A DNA stretch of 64,000 bases from contig NZ_CP062006.1 of NCBI RefSeq assembly GCF_017487345.1, positions 2,796,001-2,860,000 on the forward strand, given 5' to 3'. Under the pieces are notes generated by a model. That model worked only from the letters and a program-made list of their open reading frames with translations. It was not told the origin of the DNA and ran no database searches. The translations under genes were made by a program, and so were the position numbers. The DNA is from Brevundimonas pondensis. GTDB lineage: Bacteria; Pseudomonadota; Alphaproteobacteria; Caulobacterales; Caulobacteraceae. This document shows positions 28,003 to 36,860 of this stretch, piece by piece. The first letter of the stretch is position 1. Each line of letters starts with the position of its first letter.

Positions 28003-28419
28003 ATGCCCGACTCCATCGACATCCAACTGAAGAAAGGCGTGCTGGGATTATGCGTGCTGGCCCTGCTGGCCCGCGACGACAGCTACGCCTACGAAATCGC
28101 CAGCCGCCTGTCCGACGCCATCGGCATGGGGGAAGGCACCATCTATCCGCTGATGCGCCGCATGCAGACGGACGGCCTGGTCGAGACCTATCTGGTCGAA
28201 TCGCCCAGCGGCCCGTCGCGCAAATACTATCGGCTCACCAACGCCGGCCGCGCCGCCCTGGAAGGGCAGACCGCCGAATGGCGAGCCTTCGCCCAGGCCG
28301 TCGAGGCCCTGGTGGCCAACACCGCGCCGGGCAGCGACGCCATAGCGACGGGCGCCCCGGTCGAGCCGGCCGCCCTCACGGACCAATCCGCAGACGCTCA
28401 ACGGGGAGCTGAACAATGA
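28003..28419 (+). CDS. PadR family transcriptional regulator
   Basis: A 138-residue winged-helix regulator. The N-terminal domain has LKKGVLGLCVLALLARDDSYAYEIA, then MGEGTIYPLMRRMQTDGLVETY and RKYYRLTNAGRAAL, the PadR consensus. ATG 28003 has GAAGGG upstream. The last 35 residues are an Ala-rich tail. PadR proteins are usually repressors that respond to small molecules. It overlaps the HAAS-domain gene by 4 bases, and so is the first gene of a three-gene operon with DUF1700 and DUF2807 proteins. From memory, that combination recurs in unrelated bacteria. Confidence 0.92.
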   Translation: MPDSIDIQLKKGVLGLCVLALLARDDSYAYEIASRLSDAIGMGEGTIYPLMRRMQTDGLVETYLVESPSGPSRKYYRLTNAGRAALEGQTAEWRAFAQAVEALVANTAPGSDAIATGAPVEPAALTDQSADAQRGAEQ

Positions 28420-28982
28420 ACCGCGCAGAATTTCTGGCCCGCCTGAAACGCGGACTGGTCGGACTGCCGACCATCACGGCGAACGAAATCGTCGCCGACT
28501 ACGAGAGCCACTTCGCCGACGGCGCCGCCGCCGGGCGCACCGAGGCGCAGGTCGCCGAGGCCCTGGGCGATCCCGATCGTCTGGCCCGCGAACTGAAGGC
28601 CGAAGCCAGCGCAAAACGCTGGACCCAGGAACAGTCGCCCCCCGCCGCCGCCGGCGCCATATTCGGCATCCTGGGCCTGGGCGCGATCGACATCCTGATC
28701 CTGCTGCCCATCGCCCTGCCGATCTTCGGCACGGTCCTGTCCATGCTGATCGGCGGGGTCGGGGTCTTCGTGGCCGGCGGCTTCGTCATGGTGGCCGGCT
28801 CCTTCATGGGCCTGCCGGGCGGCGCCCTGGCGGCCGCGCTTCTGGGGGTCGGCCTGATGGGCCTGGGCGTCTTCATGGTCGCCCTGATGGCCCTGCTGAC
28901 CAAGTGGCTGATCGACGCCACCATCTGGTACGCCCGCCTGCACTACCGCGTGCTGAAGCCCGCCCTCGAACCGCAAGCCTGA
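28416..28982 (+). CDS. HAAS/DUF1700 family membrane protein
   Basis: A 188-residue protein. The cytoplasmic N-terminal part (about 1-65), RAEFLARLKRGLVGLP, then EIVADYESHFADGAAAGRTE and EALGDPDRLARELKAE, is the HAAS signature. It is followed by several Gly/Ala/Leu-rich membrane helices (about 80-165). HAAS proteins are usually encoded directly after a PadR regulator, as here, and are thought to be envelope-linked partners of it. The stop codon lies 19 bases before the DUF2807 gene. The ligand and the mechanism are unknown. Confidence 0.88.
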   Translation: MNRAEFLARLKRGLVGLPTITANEIVADYESHFADGAAAGRTEAQVAEALGDPDRLARELKAEASAKRWTQEQSPPAAAGAIFGILGLGAIDILILLPIALPIFGTVLSMLIGGVGVFVAGGFVMVAGSFMGLPGGALAAALLGVGLMGLGVFMVALMALLTKWLIDATIWYARLHYRVLKPALEPQA

Positions 28983-29001
28983 GCCAAGGGAGACTAATGT
29001 C

Positions 29002-29781
29002 ATGATCCGCAATCTGCTCATCATCTCCGGCGCCGGGCTGATCCTCGCCATCGTCGGCATCGGCGGCGCCTTTGCGGTGGGGGGCCGCGACCTGGCTCGC
29101 CACGACTGGACCTGGGTGGTCACTGACGACGAGCCCGGCGACGACGGCTTCACGATCGAACGGGGCCAGGTCTCGCCTGACATCACCCGCACCATCGCCT
29201 GGGCGGACGCCCAGCGCCTGGCCATCGATATTCCGGCGGACGTCGTCTACGATCAACAGGCTGACGCGCCCGGCATCACGATCACGGGCGCCGAGAACGT
29301 GGTGAACCGCGTCCGTCTGAGCAACGGCCGCCTGACGCTGGACGAGGCCCCGCGCGGCGACCGCAGCTATGTCCGCTGGACCCGCACCGGCATCCGCGGC
29401 TGGAGCGAGACCGACGCCCTGAAGATCATAATCAAGGCGCCTTCGGTAAAGGCCTTTGACCTGTCAGGACCGACCGAGTTGAAGATCCGGGGTTACGACC
29501 AGCCGACGCTGGACCTGACCCTGACCGGCTCCTCGGATGTCCGGGTGCAGGGCCGCGCCGACACGGTGAGCGTCGATGTGTCCGGCGCCGGCGACGCCCG
29601 TCTGGACGAACTCATCGTCGATGACGCCAAGGTTCGGGTCAGCGGCTCCGGCGACGTCCGCGTCGGCCCCAGCGGCAAGGCCGAGGTCGATGTCTCTGGC
29701 AGCGGCGAGGTGCGTCTGACGCGCCGCCCGGCCGAACTTCGTCAGTCCGTCAGCGGCTCGGGCGAGGTGACGGAGGACTGA
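29002..29781 (+). CDS. DUF2807/DUF4097-like beta-helix exported protein
   Basis: A 259-residue protein with an N-terminal hydrophobic signal or anchor (LLIISGAGLILAIVGIGGAFAV) and a repetitive C-terminal half. The pattern GS-DVRV-G-A---VDVSGAGDA, then V-VSGSGDVRV, VDVSGSGEV and SVSGSGEV is the hallmark of DUF2807 beta-solenoid proteins, sometimes labelled putative adhesin heads. The HDWTWVVTDDE stretch follows the anchor. It probably faces the periplasm. It is the last gene of the PadR operon and is followed by a strong hairpin. Binding partners are unknown. Confidence 0.88.
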   Translation: MIRNLLIISGAGLILAIVGIGGAFAVGGRDLARHDWTWVVTDDEPGDDGFTIERGQVSPDITRTIAWADAQRLAIDIPADVVYDQQADAPGITITGAENVVNRVRLSNGRLTLDEAPRGDRSYVRWTRTGIRGWSETDALKIIIKAPSVKAFDLSGPTELKIRGYDQPTLDLTLTGSSDVRVQGRADTVSVDVSGAGDARLDELIVDDAKVRVSGSGDVRVGPSGKAEVDVSGSGEVRLTRRPAELRQSVSGSGEVTED

Positions 29782-29807
29782 CTTCACGCCTGACGAACCG
29801 ATGCTGG

Positions 29808-29840
29808 ATCGACCCCTTTCGCTTGGCGAGAGGGGTCGAT
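29808..29840 (+). terminator. Terminator of the PadR operon
   Basis: A 10-bp perfect stem, ATCGACCCCT (29808-29817) and AGGGGTCGAT (29831-29840), with a partly paired loop containing CGC and GCG. It is followed by TGCTCTTG. It sits 27 bases after the DUF2807 stop and ahead of tldD. Confidence 0.65.
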
Positions 29841-29889
29841 TGCTCTTGCGGGCCGTGACGCCAGGCCTTGCAGCCCCTATCTAGCGTCC

Positions 29890-31320
29890 ATGAGCACCGT
29901 CGCCTCCCCCTCCCCCATCCTCGACGCCGCGGGCGTAGCCCCGGACGAGGCCCTGTCGATCCTGCGGACCGCCCTGGCGGGCGCCGATGACGGGGAGCTG
30001 TTCCTCGAAAAGACCGAGAGCGAATCGCTGGTCTTCGACGACGGGCGACTGAAGGGCGCCTCCTATGACGCGGTGGAAGGCTTCGGCCTGCGCGTCGTGG
30101 CGGGCGAGACCGCCGGCTACGCCCACGCCAACGAGATCTCCGCCGCCGCCATCCGCCGCGCCGCCGACAGCGCCGCCCTGGCCAAGCGCGGCTATGACGG
30201 AACCGCCGCCGAAGCGCCGCGCGCCACCAACCAGCGCCTCTATGATCCGATCGATCCGCTGCTGGCCCCGGCCTTCTCGGACAAGATCGCGCTTCTGGCC
30301 GAAATCGACGCCTTCGCCCGCGCCCGGGACCCGCGCGTGGTGCAGGTCTCGGCCTCCCTGATCGGCGAGCGCCGCGCCATCGACATCCTGCGCGGCGACG
30401 GGCGCCTGCTCAGCGACCTGCGCCCCCTGGTCCGCCTCAACGTCTCGGTCACGGTCGAGCGCGACGGCAAGCGTGAGAGCGCTTCCTCCGGCGCCGGCGG
30501 CCGCGCGGGCTTCGAGGAATGGATCGCGCCCGAACGCTGGCAGGCCCAGGTCGATGAGGCTCTTCGTCAGGCCCTGGTCAACCTGGACGCCGTCGATTGT
30601 CCAGCCGGCGAGATGGACGTGGTTCTCGGCGCCGGCTGGCCCGGCGTCCTGTTGCACGAAGCGGTCGGCCACGGCTTTGAGGGCGACTTCCACCGCAAGG
30701 GTTCATCGGTGTTCAGCGGCATGATGGGCCAGCGGGTGGCCGCCCCCGGCGTGACGGTCGTGGACGACGGCTCCATCGCCGGACGTCGCGGCTCCCTGTC
30801 GTTCGACGACGAAGGCACCCCGACCTCGCGCACCGTGCTGATCGAGGACGGCGTCATGGTCGGACTGATGCACGACCGGCTGTCGGCGCGTCAGCTGGGC
30901 GCCAAGGCCACCGGCAACGGACGACGCCAGTCCTTCGCCCACACGCCCATGCCGCGCATGACCAACACCTTCATGGAAGGCGGCAAGCATTCGCAGGCCG
31001 ACATGATCGCCTCGACGAAGCGCGGCCTCTACGCCGCCAATTTCGGCGGCGGCCAGGTGGACATCACCAACGGCAAGTTCGTCTTCCAGTGCACCGAGGC
31101 CTATCTGATCGAGGACGGCAAGATCACCGCCCCGGTGCGCGGCGCCACCCTGATCGGCGACGGGGCCACGGCCCTGACCCACATCCAGATGATCGGCGAC
31201 GATTTCGCCTTCGACCCCGGCGTCGGCACCTGCGGCAAGTCCGGTCAGGGCGTCCCCGTCGGCATTGGCCAGCCCAGCCTCAAGATCGGCGGGCTGACGG
31301 TCGGCGGCACGGCGGTCTAG
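29890..31320 (+). CDS. tldD: Metalloprotease TldD
   Basis: A 476-residue TldD. With PmbA/TldE it forms a heterodimeric cytoplasmic zinc protease that degrades unfolded peptides and matures some ribosomal peptides. The zinc motif HEAVGHGFEGD holds His256, Glu257 and His261 (HExxxH). It lies in a conserved GWPGVLLHEAVGHG block, and GATLIGDG and GTCGKSGQGVPVGIGQP near the end are diagnostic for TldD. The partner tldE/pmbA is not in this window. The gene converges on the TraB/GumN gene with a 4-base overlap of the stop codons. Confidence 0.96.
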   Translation: MSTVASPSPILDAAGVAPDEALSILRTALAGADDGELFLEKTESESLVFDDGRLKGASYDAVEGFGLRVVAGETAGYAHANEISAAAIRRAADSAALAKRGYDGTAAEAPRATNQRLYDPIDPLLAPAFSDKIALLAEIDAFARARDPRVVQVSASLIGERRAIDILRGDGRLLSDLRPLVRLNVSVTVERDGKRESASSGAGGRAGFEEWIAPERWQAQVDEALRQALVNLDAVDCPAGEMDVVLGAGWPGVLLHEAVGHGFEGDFHRKGSSVFSGMMGQRVAAPGVTVVDDGSIAGRRGSLSFDDEGTPTSRTVLIEDGVMVGLMHDRLSARQLGAKATGNGRRQSFAHTPMPRMTNTFMEGGKHSQADMIASTKRGLYAANFGGGQVDITNGKFVFQCTEAYLIEDGKITAPVRGATLIGDGATALTHIQMIGDDFAFDPGVGTCGKSGQGVPVGIGQPSLKIGGLTVGGTAV

Positions 31321-32285
31321 GGCGCCGCCGGATCAGGCGCATCCGCCTTCCAGTCAGGCCCTTCGATCTCGTAGCCCTGGGCCGCCAGCGTATCGAGCAC
31401 GCCGCCCGGTTCGGCCAGGACCCGTAGCTGGGCCACGGCCATGGTCACGCCGGGCTCGCCCAGGGCGGTCTGGATCGCCTCGGCCCATTGACGACGCAGC
31501 AGGGGTGCGATCTCGGGGTCGCCCCAGGGCCAGCACAGGCCCAGGGCCTGCTCGAGCGGCTGCGCCATGACCTCGGGCACGCGACGGGCGCGCCAGTCAT
31601 TGATGCGGATCGCGGCGCCTTCAGGTCCAGCCTCGGCCGCGGCCAGGGCGCGCTCCAGACAGACAGCATAGGTCGCAGGCGGCGCGGTGATCAGGCTGTC
31701 GACAATCTCGTCGCCGCGCACCGTGCCTACAGGGCGCACAGGGATGCGCGCGTCGCGCGCGACCTTCTTGATGACGTCGGTGGCGTTGCGGGTGCGGCCG
31801 CGCTCATAGCCGGCCCTGTCGCTCATCAGATCCATGCTGAGGATCATCAGGCTGTTGGTGCGCCAGCTGTCGTTCCTCTGATCCGCCATCACCGTCTCCA
31901 GCCTCGCCTGGACCTCGGGCGGCAGATAGTCGGCGGTCGTCGTGCCTTTTGGCAGGGTGGCCACGGTGCGGATGCGCCAGATCAGGCGAAAGACGTCGGC
32001 GACCGAGGCGCGGCCTTCTTGCGGAAACAGGATGCGTTGCGAACGACGCGTAGCCGCCTCCAGGGCTTCGGGTCGCCATTCGACGTCGCGCGGCACGCCG
32101 CTGACGGCGCCGACCAGGATCAGGCTGCGGTCGCCCTGGGTCACCTGCCATATCGGCGCCTCGCTGCGGCGGGCGCTAACAATGATCTCATCGACCGTGG
32201 TCGCCTGATCTTCCTGCGCCCACGCGGGAGCGCCCGACGACAGGCTTAGAACCAGAGCGGATACAGCAAGGATACGATGCATCAT
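31317..32285 (-). CDS. TraB/GumN family exported protein
   Basis: About 322 residues beginning MMHRILAVSALVLSLSSGAPAWAQ, a clear Sec signal peptide. ATG 32285 or 32282 gives a proper signal; the frame from 32309 adds eight residues. The mature region starts APIWQVTQGDRSLILVGAVSGVP, the TraB/GumN pattern, although the usual GTxH motif is changed to GAVSG here, so the His expected in active members is missing. RINDWRARRVPEVMAQ follows near the middle. TraB-family proteins are suspected metalloproteases; loss of the motif suggests a divergent or inactive form. Same-sense neighbours are absent, and it is divergent from the TonB receptor gene. Confidence 0.78.
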   Translation of the reverse strand: MMHRILAVSALVLSLSSGAPAWAQEDQATTVDEIIVSARRSEAPIWQVTQGDRSLILVGAVSGVPRDVEWRPEALEAATRRSQRILFPQEGRASVADVFRLIWRIRTVATLPKGTTTADYLPPEVQARLETVMADQRNDSWRTNSLMILSMDLMSDRAGYERGRTRNATDVIKKVARDARIPVRPVGTVRGDEIVDSLITAPPATYAVCLERALAAAEAGPEGAAIRINDWRARRVPEVMAQPLEQALGLCWPWGDPEIAPLLRRQWAEAIQTALGEPGVTMAVAQLRVLAEPGGVLDTLAAQGYEIEGPDWKADAPDPAAP

Positions 32286-32338
32286 GATCCGCTGACTAAC
32301 AGTAACCATTCGATGTGTAATCTGACTATTCGGTAATG

Positions 32339-32365
32339 CTGTCAGCGATTTAATCCACCTGTCAG
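32339..32365. promoter_or_regulatory. Direct repeat upstream of the TonB receptor
   Basis: CTGTCAG occurs twice, at 32339-32345 and 32359-32365, exactly 20 bases apart and about 70-95 bases before the receptor's ATG. The half-site is like the CTGTCA unit of Pho boxes, but the spacing does not match the 11-base period of a PhoB site. It could be an operator for another regulator. No clear -10 element was found. Confidence 0.3.
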
Positions 32366-32433
32366 GCTTGTAACTGGAGGCGGCGCCTCACTGCCGTCAC
32401 ACCTTCCCCACGACCGAGGGAGAGGACGACGCC

Positions 32434-34476
32434 ATGACCAAGACCATTCTGCTGGCCACCACCGCCGCGCTGACGATCGTCGCCGCCTCTCCGGCCCTAG
32501 CCGATACGGCGCCCGCGGCGCCGGGACAGGACGCCCAGTCCGGGGATCAGGCCGTGCTCGTCTTCGCCCCCGATTTCTTCCGCGACGCCCGCCCGAACAC
32601 GGCGCTGGACATGGTCAACCGTATTCCCGGCTTCTCGGTCAATGACGGTGACGGCGCCCGGGGCTTTGAAGGCGCGGTCGGAAACATCCTGATCAACGGT
32701 TCGCGTCCGGCGTCCAAGAACGACACCGGCTCCAACGTCCTGGGCCGCACCGTCGCCGCCCAGGTCGAGCGCATCGAACTGGTGCGCGGCGGCGCGCCCG
32801 GCATCGAGATGCAAGGCTATTCGGTCGTCGCCAACGTCATCCTGAAGACCACCTCCAGCCGCGAACATATCCTGACGACCAACGCCAGCCTGTTCGAGGG
32901 CGGTCAGGACCTGTTCGGAGGCACCTATCAATTCACGGCCCGCGAAGGCGAGCGAACCTGGGGCGTGACCCTGGGCGACGGGATTTCGTCCAGCGACTCC
33001 AACGGCGCCGGCTACGTCGTGCGCACCGACGGCAACGGCGCCGTCCTGCGCAACGAGCAGTATTACAATGACGGCTACGGCGGTGGAAACTCGATCCGCG
33101 GCAACTACTCCAGCCCCTTCATGGGCGGCAAGATCGACCTGACCGCCCGCTACGGGATCAACGACTGGCACAACATCAACCGCCAGACCGCGCCCGACGT
33201 CCTGCGGGAAAGCTTCTATGACAACGACGCCAAGAGCGGCGAACTGGGCGTGGTCTATACGCGACCGCTGAGCGAGAAGCTGAAGCTGGAAAGCCGGTTC
33301 ATCCACGAATTCGAGGAATTCGACAACGTCTCCACCTCGCGCAACCGCGACGGCGCCGTCGTCAGTCCCGAACAGATGTTCGCTTCCAACGGCAAGGGCT
33401 CCGAGACCATCCTGCGCGGCCTGGTTCGCTATGAGCGATCGCCGGCCATGGACTTCGAAGCCGGCGGCGAGATCGCCTACAATATGCTGGAGACCGAGCA
33501 GGCCTATTCGGTCGGCGGCGTGGCCGTCCCCCTGCCCTCGGCCTCGGTCAAGGTCGAGGAGACGCGCGGCGAGCTGTTCGGCAAGGGCACCTGGCGGATC
33601 AACCCCAAGTGGACGCTGGAGAGCGGCCTGCGGCTGGAATCCTCGACCATCAGCCAGTCAGGCGACGCCTCGCAGGAAAAAAGCTTCTTCTTCGCCAAAC
33701 CGCGCCTGCTGGCCACCTGGACACCCATGGCCAACACCCAGGTCCGCGCCCGCTTCGAACGCACCGTCGGGCAGTTGGACTTTGACGACTTCGCCGCCTC
33801 GGCCGAATTCGCCGATGAAAGCGTCTTCGGCGGCAATGTGAACCTGTCGCCGGAATCGCGCTGGGTCAGCGAACTGACCTTTGAAAAGCGCTTCTGGGGC
33901 GAAGGCATTGTCAGCCTCGGCCTGCGCCACGACGAAATCACCGACGCCATCGACCTGATCCCGCTGGACGGCGGCCTGGCGGCGGTCGGCAACATCGGCG
34001 ACGGCACGCTGGACCAACTGGCGCTGAACGTGACGATCCCGACCACCAGGCTCGGCCTGTCGGGCGGCAAGTTCGGCTTCCGCAACACCTGGAACAAGAC
34101 CGAGGTCACCGATCCGACCACGGGCGAGACCCGCGCCATCTCGGGCGTGCGCCCGACCCAGGCGACCATCACCTTCCAGCAGGATATCACCTCGTGGAAG
34201 CTGCAATGGGGCGGCGCCTGGATCCCGCTGCTGGGCCAGAAAAACTTCCAGCCCGACCAGGTCTCGGGCTGGCGCGGCACCGACTATTACGAGATGTGGG
34301 CCGAGTACAAACCGACCCCGACCCTGTCTATCCGCGCCCAGGTCAACATCTGGAATGACTTCGACCAGCACAGGATCGTCTTCGCCAACCGCGAGACCCG
34401 GCCCGTGGCTTTCGTCGAGGAACGCTTCGTCGATCCGCGCACCTTCTGGCAGCTGCGCGTGCGCAAGACCTTCTAG
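32434..34476 (+). CDS. TonB-dependent outer-membrane receptor
   Basis: A 680-residue receptor: signal peptide (ending ASPALA, about residue 23), a plug domain (about 40-140; DMVNRIPGFSVNDG, ILINGSRPASK, VERIELVRGG) and a 22-stranded beta-barrel ending in the typical C-terminal aromatic Phe (LRVRKTF). It is smaller than most siderophore receptors and has no N-terminal signalling domain, so transport alone is likely. The substrate is not recognisable; the plug lacks a typical siderophore signature. Caulobacterales carry many such receptors for sugars and other compounds. GGGAGAGGA lies upstream. It stands alone, divergent from the TraB/GumN gene. Confidence 0.92.
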   Translation: MTKTILLATTAALTIVAASPALADTAPAAPGQDAQSGDQAVLVFAPDFFRDARPNTALDMVNRIPGFSVNDGDGARGFEGAVGNILINGSRPASKNDTGSNVLGRTVAAQVERIELVRGGAPGIEMQGYSVVANVILKTTSSREHILTTNASLFEGGQDLFGGTYQFTAREGERTWGVTLGDGISSSDSNGAGYVVRTDGNGAVLRNEQYYNDGYGGGNSIRGNYSSPFMGGKIDLTARYGINDWHNINRQTAPDVLRESFYDNDAKSGELGVVYTRPLSEKLKLESRFIHEFEEFDNVSTSRNRDGAVVSPEQMFASNGKGSETILRGLVRYERSPAMDFEAGGEIAYNMLETEQAYSVGGVAVPLPSASVKVEETRGELFGKGTWRINPKWTLESGLRLESSTISQSGDASQEKSFFFAKPRLLATWTPMANTQVRARFERTVGQLDFDDFAASAEFADESVFGGNVNLSPESRWVSELTFEKRFWGEGIVSLGLRHDEITDAIDLIPLDGGLAAVGNIGDGTLDQLALNVTIPTTRLGLSGGKFGFRNTWNKTEVTDPTTGETRAISGVRPTQATITFQQDITSWKLQWGGAWIPLLGQKNFQPDQVSGWRGTDYYEMWAEYKPTPTLSIRAQVNIWNDFDQHRIVFANRETRPVAFVEERFVDPRTFWQLRVRKTF

Positions 34477-34557
34477 GCTTCAAGAGCAAGAACCCGCTGC
34501 CCTTCCCGTCCGCCCCGGCGCGGGAAGGACAAGGCGGGCCTTCCCCGAAGCAACTGA

Positions 34558-34591
34558 AAAGGGCGGCGCCTCATGCGAGACGCCGCCCTTT
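34558..34591. terminator. Bidirectional terminator between the TonB receptor and the POT transporter
   Basis: AAAGGGCGGCG (34558-34568) pairs with CGCCGCCCTTT (34581-34591), an 11-bp perfect stem between convergent genes. On the minus strand the stem runs into TTTTCAG. A second, weaker hairpin (34501-34528, CCTTCCCG and CGGGAAGG) lies between it and the receptor gene. Confidence 0.75.
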
Positions 34592-34625
34592 CCTTGTTCA
34601 GAGCTTCGGCTCGACGGCCAAACCC

Positions 34626-36551
34626 TTAGGGGTTCAACGGCTGAGCGACGTTCTGGTCTTCCTGACCGCGATCGGTCAGGGCGGGACCGGGATGGTCGCC
34701 TGCATTGTTGGCGCCGTTGGACCAGCCCTTGATGAAGAAGCTGACCACGATGAAGGCCACGCCGATGGCGATGCCGCCCCAACCCAGCTTCTCGAAGATG
34801 TCCAACGAGGTGCGCAGCGCCAGACCCGGGTCCAGCACCTGCCCGCCGACGGTCTCGGTCCCGGCCAGGCCGGCGATCCAGCCGCCCACGAACTGGGCGA
34901 TGGACGAGGCCAGGAACCAGACGGCCATCATGAAGCTGACCACCGAAGGCATCGACAGCTTGGTGATTTCCGACAGGCCGACCGGCGACAGGAACAGTTC
35001 ACCCGTCGTGTGCAGCATGTAGAGCAGACCCAGAAGCACGATCGGCATCTGGAAGGCCGAGTTGGCCATGCCTGCGCCCCAGACCACGACCATGAAGCCG
35101 AGGCCGACCTGGATCAGGCCCAGGCCGAACTTCAGCGTCGGGTTCGGGTCCAGACCGCGCTTGCCCAGGAAGGCCCACAGGGCCGCGAAGATAGGCGCGA
35201 AGATCAGGATGAAGCCGGCGTTGAACGACTGGGTTTGCGCCGCGGTGACCGTGGCGTCGATCCAGAAGCCCGACGGCGTGATGCCGGCCGCCGCCAGTTG
35301 CGCCGGCGTGCCGACGGTGACGCCGAACAGCTGGAAGGCCGTGGGCGTCAGGCTGAGGTCGACGTTGCGATCCGCGAACAGGTTCAGCGACGTGCCGGCC
35401 TGTTCGAACAGGGTGAAGAAGACCACCGAGCCGAAGATCAGGACGACGGCCAGCATCATCCGCTCACGCTGCGCGCGGGTCTGGCAGACCTTGATGATGA
35501 CGTAGAGGATGAAGGCCAGCGAAGCGAGCGTCGCCGCTGCCAGCACAGTCCCGACCAGAGCGTTGCGCTGGACCATGAACCAGACAACGCCCACGCCCAG
35601 GATGCTGAGCAGGTAGATGCCCCACTCGCGGTTGATCGGCCCCAGCATCGACGTCTTGAGCGCCTGCGGGTTCGGCGGCTCGCCCTTGCCTTGCAGCAGC
35701 GGCTTGCCGAGCACGAAGACGATCCAGCCCACGGCCATGCCGACGCCGGCCAGGCCGAAGCCCGCCCACCAGCCGACTGTCTGGCCCAGATAGCCGCACA
35801 GGACGGCGGCCCAGAAGGCGCCGAGATTGATGCCGTAATAATAGAGAGTGAAGCCCGAATCGCGACGCGGATCGCCCTGCGGATACAGCTGGCCGACGAT
35901 GGTCGAGATGTTCGGCTTCAGGAAGCCCACGCCCATGATGATCAGCGACACCGCCAGGTAGAAGACGTTGACGCCCGCCATGTCGCGGGTGGTTTCGATC
36001 TTGTACGCGTTCGCCGGGATCGTCGACGGCACGACGGAGCCCTGCGGCAGACCCTCGATCGCCAGACCGCCGCCTTCGGCCGGCCCGAAGGCGTACTTCT
36101 GACCATCGATGACGATGCCGACTTCGCGCGCGGCGCCGCGGCCCTCGGCCGCAATCTCATAGGTTTGACCGGCGTAGGCCAGGGTCTCGGTGGCCGGACG
36201 GCCCTCGAAGGCCATCATGGCGTGACCGGCGACCAGCAGCAGGGCGCCGAAGGCCACGGCCTTGCGCGTGCCGATGAAGCGGTCGGCCATGATGCCGCCC
36301 AGCAGAGGCAGCAGATAGACCAGCGAAGTGTAGGATCCGTAGGTCGACCCCGCCATGGCGTCGTCGAACAGGAAGTGCTGCGTCAGGAAGAAGATCAGGA
36401 TGCCGCGCATCCCGTAGTAGGAGAAGCGCTCCCACATTTCCGCAAAGAACAGGATGATCAGTCCACGCGGGTGGTTTTTCAGGATCTGCATCAGCACGGG
36501 CACGCCCGTGACGAAGGTGATGATCAGACCAATGGCGATAACGATGTTCAT
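34626..36551 (-). CDS. POT family proton-coupled oligopeptide transporter
   Basis: A 641-residue, 14-helix member of the POT/PTR2 family that imports di- and tripeptides with protons. The first-helix motif ExxERFxYYG is present as AEMWERFSYYGMRG. GGIMADRFIGTRKAVAFG is the cytoplasmic loop A, and FYLAVSLIIMGVGFLKPNIST is the second PTR2 signature. Compared with the usual 490-residue transporter it has an extra insert of about 70 residues (roughly 120-195, Gly/Ala-rich with YAGQTYEIAAEG), predicted to lie outside the membrane. ATG 36551 has GGGAGAG six bases upstream. The C-terminal tail is hydrophilic. It is divergent from the GNAT-like gene. Confidence 0.93.
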   Translation of the reverse strand: MNIVIAIGLIITFVTGVPVLMQILKNHPRGLIILFFAEMWERFSYYGMRGILIFFLTQHFLFDDAMAGSTYGSYTSLVYLLPLLGGIMADRFIGTRKAVAFGALLLVAGHAMMAFEGRPATETLAYAGQTYEIAAEGRGAAREVGIVIDGQKYAFGPAEGGGLAIEGLPQGSVVPSTIPANAYKIETTRDMAGVNVFYLAVSLIIMGVGFLKPNISTIVGQLYPQGDPRRDSGFTLYYYGINLGAFWAAVLCGYLGQTVGWWAGFGLAGVGMAVGWIVFVLGKPLLQGKGEPPNPQALKTSMLGPINREWGIYLLSILGVGVVWFMVQRNALVGTVLAAATLASLAFILYVIIKVCQTRAQRERMMLAVVLIFGSVVFFTLFEQAGTSLNLFADRNVDLSLTPTAFQLFGVTVGTPAQLAAAGITPSGFWIDATVTAAQTQSFNAGFILIFAPIFAALWAFLGKRGLDPNPTLKFGLGLIQVGLGFMVVVWGAGMANSAFQMPIVLLGLLYMLHTTGELFLSPVGLSEITKLSMPSVVSFMMAVWFLASSIAQFVGGWIAGLAGTETVGGQVLDPGLALRTSLDIFEKLGWGGIAIGVAFIVVSFFIKGWSNGANNAGDHPGPALTDRGQEDQNVAQPLNP

Positions 36552-36860
36552 GAACGCTCTCCCATGCACCGGTTCATGATCGTCGGGGCAAGACCCCTTC
36601 GCGATTCACGCAAGCGCGTCCCAAGCGCGCCCCCTCCATCCGTCGTGCTCAACGGCAAACTCCATGTCAGACGCCCCCGACGGGCGCTAAAGCGGCCAGA
36701 AACAGCACGACCGGCCGGCTGTAACAAGCGTTAACCCGCCGCGATATCGCCGCGCCCGCCCCAAAACGCACGTTATGGTTGATTTTACAGTTTGGCGCGC
36801 ACGTTGCAGGCGACATCAGCGGGGCGGCCTGACGCCTCGAATCGGGAAGGACGGACAGCG
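36552..36860. other. Divergent intergenic region, no gene seen
   Basis: About 310 bases between the divergent POT transporter and GNAT-like genes. It holds the POT ribosome-binding site (GGGAGAG) and the GGAAGGAC that precedes the GTG at 36861. I see no tRNA, strong hairpin or convincing promoter hexamers. A short AT-rich patch near 36776-36795 (GGTTGATTTTACAG) may be part of a promoter. Confidence 0.5.

Noticed and set aside
34692..36734. 680-codon open frame on the plus strand
   Set aside because: It is antisense to the POT transporter, with low-complexity His, Asp, Gln and Arg content and no domain. High GC keeps the shadow frame open.
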